This document shows positions 1 to 4,856 of a DNA stretch of 12,256 nucleotides, piece after piece; position 1 is the first letter of the stretch, and every line of letters starts with the position of its first letter. The notes beneath the pieces were generated by a model. The model did not search any database and was not told the origin of the DNA. It was given only the letters and a program-made list of their open reading frames with translations. Both the position numbers and the translations under genes were made by a program. Source of the stretch: Candidatus Luteimonas excrementigallinarum (lineage in GTDB: Bacteria; Pseudomonadota; Gammaproteobacteria; Xanthomonadales; Xanthomonadaceae); assembly GCA_019115725.1 (NCBI GenBank), contig DXCY01000108.1, forward strand, positions 1 through 12,256, read 5' to 3'.

Positions 1-115
1 CGATACCGAGGAAGACCACACCTACTGGCTGGAAAAGCAGCTGCGCCTGATCGAGATGGTCGGCATGCAGAACTACCAGCAAAAGCGCATGGGCGAAGAT
101 CCCGCCCACGGCTGA
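1..115 (+). CDS. bfr: Bacterioferritin, C-terminal end (partial)
   Basis: The last 37 codons of a gene that begins left of the window, read from base 2 and ending in TGA at 113-115. The peptide runs DTEEDHTYWLEKQLRLIEMV and then GMQNYQQKRMGEDPAHG. This matches the final helices of bacterioferritin, where E. coli has the pattern D-E-x-x-H-x-x-W-L-E-x-x-L-x-L-I and then G-x-Q-N-Y. Bacterioferritin is a cytoplasmic 24-subunit heme-bearing shell that oxidises and stores iron. The Glu and His of the first segment belong to the conserved ferroxidase-centre helix in this family. Heme Met and the other metal ligands lie outside the window and cannot be checked. It converges on tpm, with a perfect hairpin between the two genes. 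Confidence 0.9.
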   Translation, partial: DTEEDHTYWLEKQLRLIEMVGMQNYQQKRMGEDPAHG

Positions 116-135
116 TCCAGCGCCGCTTGACCCGC

Positions 136-167
136 AGGAGCACGCCGCGCGCGTGGCGTGCTCCTAC
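136..167 (-). repeat. GTAG-headed REP-like hairpin, probable bidirectional terminator
   Basis: A perfect 11-bp inverted repeat (AGGAGCACGCC at 136-146, GGCGTGCTCCT at 155-165) encloses an 8-nt alternating GC loop. On the minus strand it begins GTAGGAGCACGCC, so it has the GTAG head of Stenotrophomonas-type REP elements but a different stem from the others in this window. It sits between the convergent bfr and tpm genes. There is no T-tract on either side, so any terminator role is inferred from position and stem strength. The TAG of the head is also the stop codon of tpm. Confidence 0.75.
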
Positions 168-820
168 CGCCGGCTGAGGGTGTAGACGGTGGTGTGGAGG
201 GAGGTGACCCCGGCCTCGGCGAAACGGGGTTCATCGGCCAGGATGTCGCGCCGCTCCCGCACCGACACCGCCCACCCGGGCTCCAGCAACCCGCGCACTT
301 CAGCTTCTTCCACCGAGAATGGCGGGCCGGCCTTCTGTGCCTGCGGGTACTCCAGAGTGATCAGCAGGCCCTCGCAGCCGGCAGGCAGCCGCTGCCACGT
401 GGTGGCGGCATAGCGCTCGCGCAGCGGCGGCGGCAGGGCAATCAGCGCGGCGCGGTCGTAGACCGCCGCGCAATCGGCCAGGGTGGCCTCGTCCAGGGCG
501 AAGGCGTCGCCGCAGATCAGTTCGTACGGCCCGGCGCTGTAGTGCGTGCCCAGACGGGTGTCGCGTTTGCTGGGGCTGAGCCCGCGCTCGTCGAAGAACT
601 GCTGCACCGCCAGCCCGGACAGCTCCACGCCCAGCACCCGGTGGCCTTGCCCGGCCAGCCAGGCCATATCCACGGATTTGCCGCACAGCGGCACGAACAC
701 CCGGCTGCCCGCGGCGAGGCTGAGCGCCGGCCAGTGCTTGCACAGCAGCGGCAGCGGCTGCGCCTGGTGGAAGCCGATGCGCCCGTCCTGCCAGCGCTCA
801 TGCCAGAAATCAGGTTCCAT
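164..820 (-). CDS. tpm: Thiopurine S-methyltransferase (TPMT)
   Basis: A 218-residue class I SAM-dependent methyltransferase of the bacterial TPMT family. It transfers methyl groups to thiopurines and, in pseudomonads, to selenium or tellurium compounds; the physiological substrate is uncertain. The N-terminus MEPDFWHERWQDGRIGFHQ is the family signature. The SAM-binding segment VFVPLCGKSVDMAWL (residues 41-55) is followed by GHRVLGVELS (59-68). A conserved Tyr-Asp-Arg segment at 121-123 leads into LIALPPPLRERY (126-137), and EYPQAQKAGPPFS (157-169) is the substrate-side loop. Length equals the usual 218 residues. GGAG at 829-826 lies 5 nt before the ATG and supports the start. The gene lies downstream of parC on the same strand, separated by 104 bp of REP hairpins. 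Its TAG stop falls inside a REP head. Confidence 0.95.
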   Translation of the reverse strand: MEPDFWHERWQDGRIGFHQAQPLPLLCKHWPALSLAAGSRVFVPLCGKSVDMAWLAGQGHRVLGVELSGLAVQQFFDERGLSPSKRDTRLGTHYSAGPYELICGDAFALDEATLADCAAVYDRAALIALPPPLRERYAATTWQRLPAGCEGLLITLEYPQAQKAGPPFSVEEAEVRGLLEPGWAVSVRERRDILADEPRFAEAGVTSLHTTVYTLSRR

Positions 821-832
821 GGTGTCTCCGGT

Positions 833-856
833 GTCGGCCGCGTAGGGCCGACCTGC
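833..856 (-). repeat. GTAG-class REP hairpin, type Y (head decayed to GCAG)
   Basis: The 7-bp arms GTCGGCC (833-839) and GGCCGAC (846-852) enclose the loop GCGTAG. On the minus strand the element reads GCAG-GTCGGCC-CTACGC-GGCCGAC. It has the same 4+7+6+7 plan as the elements around rlmB. It begins a few bases upstream of the tpm Shine-Dalgarno sequence. Confidence 0.8.
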
Positions 857-867
857 GGGGGCGGGTA

Positions 868-889
868 TCGGCCGCGTGGGGCCGCCTGC
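868..889 (-). repeat. Decayed GTAG-class REP
   Basis: TCGGCC (868-873) and GGCCGC (880-885) surround GCGTGG, followed by CTGC. This resembles the neighbouring type Y element with several substitutions and looks like an eroded copy. It lies in the parC-tpm gap. Confidence 0.45.
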
Positions 890-893
890 TGGT

Positions 894-917
894 GTAGGTC
901 GGGGCTACGCCCCCGAC
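894..917 (+). repeat. GTAG-class REP hairpin, type X, behind parC
   Basis: GTAG, then arms GTCGGGG (898-904) and CCCCGAC (911-917) with loop CTACGC. The copy is intact and 7 bp beyond the parC stop codon. It could protect or end the parC message. There is no T-tract, so this is inferred from position only. Confidence 0.8.
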
Positions 918-924
918 GGACTGG

Positions 925-3171
925 TTACGCCTCCACCGACAGGCCGTCCACCTTCTGCCAGCCGCGGGGAAGCAGGCCGCCGCGGGAAGCGCGGTTGCCG
1001 AGGTAGGTGTCCAGATCCTTGAACGACAGGCTCATCGTGCGCTGGCGTGAATGGACCTGCAGGGTGCCGCCGGGCGGCACCACGGCCACGGCCACCACCT
1101 GTTCGGTGCCGCGCTTGGCGCGGGGGATATCGATGATCTTGTTGCCGCGGCCGCGCTCCAGTTCGGGCAGCTCGGCCACGGCGAAGGCCAGAAGATGGCC
1201 GGCGCTGGTGACCGCCACGATCCGGTCGGATTCCATCGCGCCGACCGTCGCCGGCTGCAGCACGGTGGCGCCTTCGGGAACGGTCAGCATGGTCTTGCCG
1301 GCCTTCTGCCGGCCCACCAGGTTGGCAAACCGGGTCACGAAGCCGTAGCCCAGTGAGGAGGCCAGCACGAAACGCGCCTCCGGCTCGCCGCTGGCCAGGG
1401 CCACGAACGACGCCCCGGCGGCCGGCGAAAACCGCCCGGTCAGCGGCTCGCCGTTGCCGCGTGCGGAAGGCAGGCTGTGGGCCAGGGTGGAATAACTGCG
1501 TCCGTTGGAATCCAGGAACGCCACCGACTGGTTGCTGCGGGCACGGGTGGCGGCCTGCAGCTTGTCGCCCTCGCGGTACGACATCGCCGCCGGATCCACA
1601 TCGTGGCCCTTGGCCGCGCGCACCCAGCCCTTTTTGCTCATCACGATGGTGACCGGCTCGTTCGGCACCAGATCGGTCTCGTCCAGTGCCTGGGCGGCGC
1701 CGCGGGCCACCAGCGGCGAACGGCGGTCGTCGCCGTGCTTGTCCGCATCGGCCAGCAGCTCCTTCTTGATCAGGCTCTTGAGTTTTGCCTTGCTGCCCAG
1801 CGTGGCCACCAGCTGCTCGCGCTCTTTGGCCAGCTCGTCCTGCTCGCCGCGGATCTTCATTTCCTCCAGCCGCGCCAGCTGGCGCAGCCGGGTTTCCAGG
1901 ATGTAGTCCACCTGCTCATCGCTCAGCTCGAAGCGCGCCTTCAGCACCGGCTTGGGCTCATCCTCGGTACGGATAATGTGGATCACCTCGTCCAGGTTGA
2001 GGAATGCCGCCAGCAGGCCTTCCAGCAGGTGCAGGCGACGCTCCACCTTCTCCAGCCGGTGCTCCAGGCGCCGGGTCACCGTGACCGTGCGGAACTGCAG
2101 CCATTCGGACAGCAGCATCCGCAGGTTTTTCACCTGCGGGCGGCCATCCAGGCCGATCACGTTGAAGTTGGCGCGGTAGTTGCGCTCAAGATCGGTGGTG
2201 GCAAACAGATGGCCCATCAGCTGTTCGGCATCCACCCGGTTCGAGCGTGGCACCAGTACCACGCGGGTGGGGTTGGCATGATCGGACTCGTCGCGGATAT
2301 CCTCCAGCCATGGCAGCTTCTTGGCCCGCATCTGCGCGGCGATCTGCTCGATCACCTTGCTCGGCGACACCTGGTGGGGCAGGGCGTCGACCACGATGTT
2401 CTGGCCTTCCTTGAGCCAGGTGGCCCGGGCCTTGATCGATCCGGTGCCGGTTTCGTAGATCGATTGCAGGTCGGCCAACGGGGTGATGATTTCCGCTGTG
2501 GTCGGGTAGTCCGGCCCGCGCACGTGCTCGCACAGGTCGGCCACGGTGGCGTCCGGATCGTCCAGCAGGCGGATGCAGGCCGAAACCACCTCGCGCAGGT
2601 TGTGCGGCGGCACGTCGGTGGCCATGCCCACCGCAATGCCCGTGGTGCCGTTGAGCAGCAGGTGTGGCAGGCGCGCCGGCATCCAGCCCGGCTCCTGCAG
2701 GGTGCCGTCGAAGTTCGGGGTCCAGTCCACCGTGCCCTGGCCAAGCTCGGCCAGCAGCACTTCGGCAATCGGGGTCAGGCGCGACTCGGTGTAGCGCATG
2801 GCCGCGAACGATTTCGGATCGTCGCTGGAGCCGAAGTTGCCCTGGCCGCCCACCAGCGGGTAGTGGTAGGAGAACGGCTGGGCCATCAGCACCATCGCCT
2901 CGTATGCCGCGATGTCGCCGTGCGGGTGGTACTTGCCGATCACATCGCCGATGGTGCGCGCCGACTTCTTCGGCTTCGCGGTCGCGCCCAGCCCCAGCTC
3001 GCTCATCGCATAGATGATCCGCCGCTGCACCGGCTTCAGGCCGTCGCCGATGAAGGGCAGGGCGCGGTCGAGCACCACGTACATGGAGTAGTCGAGATAG
3101 GCGCGCTCGGCGTACTCGCGCAGGGGGATCTGCTCGAAGCCGTGGAATGAGGTGCGGACTGGATCGGTCAT
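925..3171 (-). CDS. parC: DNA topoisomerase IV subunit A
   Basis: A 748-residue ParC (E. coli 752). With ParE it forms the cytoplasmic ATP-dependent type IIA topoisomerase that unlinks daughter chromosomes. The breakage-reunion domain (about 30-365) contains GDGLKPVQRR (42-51), KKSARTIGDVIGKYHPHGD (68-86) and the catalytic tyrosine Y127 in AAMRYTESR, equivalent to E. coli Y120. GTTGIAVGMATDVPPHN follows. A charged helical segment near 365-490 matches the coiled coil, and the remainder is the C-terminal beta-pinwheel, including GRGNKIIDIP. ParC rather than GyrA is indicated by the overall length and the AMRYTESRL context. In the quinolone-resistance region, residue 87 is Ile (codon ATC at 2913-2911) where E. 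coli has Ser80; Glu91 (E. coli Glu84) is conserved. The start at 3171 has no strong Shine-Dalgarno sequence, but the N-terminal alignment fits. The gene diverges from the FNR-type regulator. Confidence 0.97.
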   Translation of the reverse strand: MTDPVRTSFHGFEQIPLREYAERAYLDYSMYVVLDRALPFIGDGLKPVQRRIIYAMSELGLGATAKPKKSARTIGDVIGKYHPHGDIAAYEAMVLMAQPFSYHYPLVGGQGNFGSSDDPKSFAAMRYTESRLTPIAEVLLAELGQGTVDWTPNFDGTLQEPGWMPARLPHLLLNGTTGIAVGMATDVPPHNLREVVSACIRLLDDPDATVADLCEHVRGPDYPTTAEIITPLADLQSIYETGTGSIKARATWLKEGQNIVVDALPHQVSPSKVIEQIAAQMRAKKLPWLEDIRDESDHANPTRVVLVPRSNRVDAEQLMGHLFATTDLERNYRANFNVIGLDGRPQVKNLRMLLSEWLQFRTVTVTRRLEHRLEKVERRLHLLEGLLAAFLNLDEVIHIIRTEDEPKPVLKARFELSDEQVDYILETRLRQLARLEEMKIRGEQDELAKEREQLVATLGSKAKLKSLIKKELLADADKHGDDRRSPLVARGAAQALDETDLVPNEPVTIVMSKKGWVRAAKGHDVDPAAMSYREGDKLQAATRARSNQSVAFLDSNGRSYSTLAHSLPSARGNGEPLTGRFSPAAGASFVALASGEPEARFVLASSLGYGFVTRFANLVGRQKAGKTMLTVPEGATVLQPATVGAMESDRIVAVTSAGHLLAFAVAELPELERGRGNKIIDIPRAKRGTEQVVAVAVVPPGGTLQVHSRQRTMSLSFKDLDTYLGNRASRGGLLPRGWQKVDGLSVEA

Positions 3172-3198
3172 CAGGACTGCACGGATGGGGGGAAGTGA

Positions 3199-3204
3199 AT
3201 TCTA
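3199..3204 (-). promoter_or_regulatory. Candidate -10 box for parC
   Basis: On the minus strand this is TAGAAT, 5 of 6 matches to TATAAT, ending 27 nt before the parC ATG. The -35 side is GC-rich and poor (TTCCGC is the best at about the right distance). It lies in the 124-bp gap between parC and the divergent regulator. Confidence 0.4.
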
Positions 3205-3267
3205 CGGCAGCCGCGGCAGGGCGCGGAAAGCACGCCTGCCGCGGCGCTTTTTCGCCGGGCACCGCGG

Positions 3268-3273
3268 TATCAT
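3268..3273 (+). promoter_or_regulatory. Candidate -10 box for the FNR-type regulator
   Basis: TATCAT matches TATAAT at 5 of 6 positions and ends 22 nt before the chosen ATG, predicting a short leader containing AGGAG. No good -35 is visible upstream. The gap holds no clear TTGAT-N4-ATCAA site, so there is no visible sign of autoregulation by an FNR protein. Confidence 0.4.
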
Positions 3274-3295
3274 GTGCGCACTTCAGGAGCATCCC

Positions 3296-4072
3296 ATGAC
3301 CCCCAGCCAGCCCAGCCAAGGGGCACCACCCGCTGGATCGGCCGCCGTTGTGGATCGGTCGAACGGCTGCGCGCATCGCAAACGCCTGCCCGGCAACTGC
3401 GTTGGCTGCGTTGCCCGTGAGATGGCCGCCTGCTCGGTGATCCCGGTGGAAGAGGCCCGCACGCTGGAGGATATGGGCGGCCAGATCCGGCTGCCTGCCG
3501 GTGGCGTGCTGGCCCGCGAGGGCGATCCGCGCCGCGAAGTGCATACCGTGGTCAGCGGGATGATGCGCAACATGCGCCTGTTGCCTGACGGCCGGCGGTT
3601 CGTGGCCGCATTCCTGCTGCCGGGCGATTTCATCGGTTTGACCAGCGCCACGCATTATCGCGGCACGGTGGAGGCGGTGACCGAATCCACCCTGTGTACT
3701 TTCAGCACCGCCAGCGTCCGCAGCCTGTGCGAGCGCTATCCGGAGTTCGAGAAAAACCTGTTCGAGCGGGCCCTGGGTGAACTGGATACCACCCGGTCCT
3801 ACCAGCTGACCCTGGCCCGGATGACGCCGGTCGAGCGCCTGTCGGTGTTCCTGCTGGATCTGAGCGCGCGCCAGCACCGCCGCGGTGGCCGTGAGAACCA
3901 CGTGGACCTGCCGATGACCCGCGCCGATATCGCTGACCACCTGGGGTTGACCATCGAAACTGTCAGCCGCAGCTTCAGCAGGCTGAAGCAGGAGGGGACG
4001 CTGTATTTCGAGCATCCCCACCATATCGAGCTGCGCGATCCCGCGCGGCTGCGCGAGATGGCAGCCCGCTGA
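3296..4072 (+). CDS. Crp/Fnr family regulator, FNR type with N-terminal cysteine cluster
   Basis: A 258-residue cytoplasmic regulator with a cNMP-type beta-barrel (about 52-165), a dimer helix and a C-terminal winged HTH. The N-terminus carries Cys25, Cys35, Cys38 and Cys46 (C-X9-C-X2-C-X7-C). A central cysteine, Cys134 in STLCTFS, sits where E. coli FNR has Cys122. This is the ligand pattern for an oxygen-labile [4Fe-4S] cluster, with spacing closer to FnrL/FnrN than to E. coli FNR (C-X2-C-X5-C). The recognition helix LTIETVSRSFSRL (218-230) has Glu221, Ser224 and Arg225, the FNR residues that read TTGAT half-sites. An oxygen-responsive FNR-type role is therefore inferred rather than a cAMP-CRP or Clp role. 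The ATG at 3296 is chosen because AGGAG (3285-3289) precedes it by 6 nt; the ATG at 3272 and a longer frame from 3152 overlap the promoter and parC start. It converges on the small gene at 4098-4244. Confidence 0.88.
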   Translation: MTPSQPSQGAPPAGSAAVVDRSNGCAHRKRLPGNCVGCVAREMAACSVIPVEEARTLEDMGGQIRLPAGGVLAREGDPRREVHTVVSGMMRNMRLLPDGRRFVAAFLLPGDFIGLTSATHYRGTVEAVTESTLCTFSTASVRSLCERYPEFEKNLFERALGELDTTRSYQLTLARMTPVERLSVFLLDLSARQHRRGGRENHVDLPMTRADIADHLGLTIETVSRSFSRLKQEGTLYFEHPHHIELRDPARLREMAAR

Positions 4073-4097
4073 TCGCGCCCGCCGGCGTCATCGCATC

Positions 4098-4244
4098 TCA
4101 GCAATTGTCCTCGCGCCCCTTGCGCTCATCGCGCTGTGGCGGGTCGGGGCGTTCCGTGTCCTTGTCCTTGCCTTCGTCCGGCTTCGGCGGCTTGTTGGTG
4201 CCGCTGCCCAGGTCTTTCTTCGGCGTTGTCGTCTGGCGAACCAT
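4098..4244 (-). CDS. Small highly charged protein, 48 residues, function unknown
   Basis: The product starts MVRQTTTPKKDLGSGTNK, continues with PPKPDEGKDKDTE and ends in EDNC. It is rich in Lys, Asp, Glu, Arg and Pro with almost no hydrophobic residues, so it is probably soluble and disordered. There is no signal peptide or membrane segment. GAGGA lies about 7 nt upstream of the ATG, and initiation codon and spacing look genuine. The frame stays open upstream to 4529 through the tRNA gene, but that part is not credible. An eight-C tract (minus strand, 4271-4264) lies about 20 nt before the start. Its stop is 25 bp from that of the convergent FNR-type gene. I do not recognise the family; similar small hypothetical proteins may exist in related genomes. 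A nucleic-acid or protein-binding role would be a guess. Confidence 0.6.
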   Translation of the reverse strand: MVRQTTTPKKDLGSGTNKPPKPDEGKDKDTERPDPPQRDERKGREDNC

Positions 4245-4359
4245 TGCGTTGTCCTCGCTCTGCGGGGGGGGCACTCTCCCTTCCAGATCAGACTCTGGAC
4301 CGCGCTGCAGGATCGCGGCGTGAAGCGTGCGCCCGGCGAGCATTGGGACCGGTTTGGAC

Positions 4360-4389
4360 TTGCCAGGTGGGTCGGCTGATCCGGTATCA
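4360..4389 (+). promoter_or_regulatory. Upstream candidate promoter for tRNA-Leu
   Basis: TTGCCA (4360-4365) and TATCAT (4384-4389) are 18 bp apart, with 5/6 matches in each hexamer. It reads towards the tRNA gene about 90 bp further on and could act in tandem with the closer promoter. The stretch 4245-4359 between the small gene and this site shows only the 8-G run at 4264-4271. Confidence 0.4.
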
Positions 4390-4433
4390 TGTTGCCCGTT
4401 GCATGCAGGCTGATCGGCGGTGGAAACAAAGCG

Positions 4434-4465
4434 TTGACAACCCCGGAAAGCGGTGGCAATATACA
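4434..4465 (+). promoter_or_regulatory. Proximal tRNA-Leu promoter
   Basis: A consensus -35 TTGACA (4434-4439) is followed by an AT-rich patch CAATATACA (4457-4465). A -10 at CAATAT gives a 17-bp spacer; TATACA is a better hexamer but gives 20 bp. The GC-rich discriminator CGGC follows, and the mature tRNA begins at 4477. Confidence 0.6.
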
Positions 4466-4476
4466 CGGCTTGACTC

Positions 4477-4563
4477 GCCCAGGTGGCGGAATTGGTAGAC
4501 GCACTAGCTTCAGGTGCTAGCGGGGGCAACCCTGTGGAGGTTCGAGTCCTCTCCTGGGCACCA
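4477..4563 (+). tRNA. tRNA-Leu, anticodon CAG
   Basis: An 87-nt tRNA with encoded CCA. The acceptor stem is GCCCAGG (4477-4483) with CCTGGGC (4553-4559), then discriminator A4560 and CCA 4561-4563. The anticodon stem CTAGC/GCTAG (4504-4508, 4516-4520) holds the loop TTCAGGT, with anticodon CAG at 4511-4513. The long variable arm CGGGGGCAACCCTG is the class II feature of leucine tRNAs, and GGTTCGAGTCC is the T arm. It decodes CUG, the leading leucine codon in the genes of this window. It has its own promoter and terminator. Confidence 0.97.
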
Positions 4564-4607
4564 ATCGGGTCAGCTTTTCGGGAACACTACCAGTCCCGAA
4601 CAAATTC

Positions 4608-4634
4608 AAAGCCCTGCGAAAGCAGGGCTTTTTT
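4608..4634 (+). terminator. Rho-independent terminator of tRNA-Leu
   Basis: The perfect 10-bp stem AAAGCCCTGC (4608-4617) and GCAGGGCTTT (4622-4631) has the stable tetraloop GAAA and ends in six T residues (4629-4634). It stands 44 nt after the tRNA. A weaker inverted repeat, TTCGGGA/TCCCGAA (4577-4583, 4594-4600), lies between them. No feature is visible from 4635 to 4694. Confidence 0.95.
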
Positions 4635-4694
4635 GTGGGTCGTTTCCCAAGTGCGGGGCTTCTTCTTCGATTGCCCTCACCGTGACCTGACGGA

Positions 4695-4800
4695 CCCCGC
4701 CGCGGCCGGGAGGCCTTTGCGCTCCATGTCCCCCGGCCTGCGCCTGCGGCTACGGCCTCCTCCTTTACTTACGCGCAAAGGCCTCCCGGCCACGACGGGG
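4695..4800. repeat. Long inverted-repeat element upstream of rnr
   Basis: The arms 4704-4722 and 4773-4791 are perfect 19-bp inverted copies (GGCCGGGAGGCCTTTGCGC and its complement). They extend outward to 28 bp (4695-4722 with 4773-4800) with two mismatches, around a 50-nt loop. The loop carries CCTCCTCCTTT, which resembles the 3' tail of 16S rRNA. There is no T-tract and no credible ORF. It lies between the tRNA terminator and rnr and is unlike the GTAG elements in sequence. It may be a miniature repeated element or a structured leader/sRNA; the sequence alone cannot decide. Confidence 0.7.
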
Positions 4801-4843
4801 CTCGGCCTCATCCCCAATCATCCCGGCCTGAGCGGCTCACGTG

Positions 4844-4849
4844 TAACAT
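4844..4849 (+). promoter_or_regulatory. Candidate -10 box for rnr, implying a leaderless start
   Basis: TAACAT ends 7 nt before the rnr ATG. A start of transcription 6-8 nt downstream would fall on or next to the initiation codon, which has no Shine-Dalgarno sequence. No -35 match is seen. This is tentative. Confidence 0.3.
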
Positions 4850-4856
4850 CCGGCGC

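Noticed and set aside
1477..3150. A 557-codon plus-strand frame opposite parC
   Set aside because: ParC is unmistakable on the minus strand; this frame is its GC-driven mirror.
3152..3295. N-terminal extension of the FNR-type regulator to an ATG at 3152
   Set aside because: It would overlap the parC start and the promoter; AGGAG at 3285-3289 supports the ATG at 3296.
3172..3295. An FNR box in the parC/FNR-type intergenic gap
   Set aside because: No TTGAT-N4-ATCAA or close variant was found there.
2186..4024. A 612-codon minus-strand frame spanning the FNR-type gene and part of parC
   Set aside because: It crosses two real divergent genes in other frames and their promoters, with no domain signal.
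4678..4727. A 16-residue peptide on the minus strand inside the inverted-repeat element (ATG at 4727)
   Set aside because: The GGAGGAGG sequence is too far upstream to be its ribosome site and the peptide is composed largely of the repeat arm.
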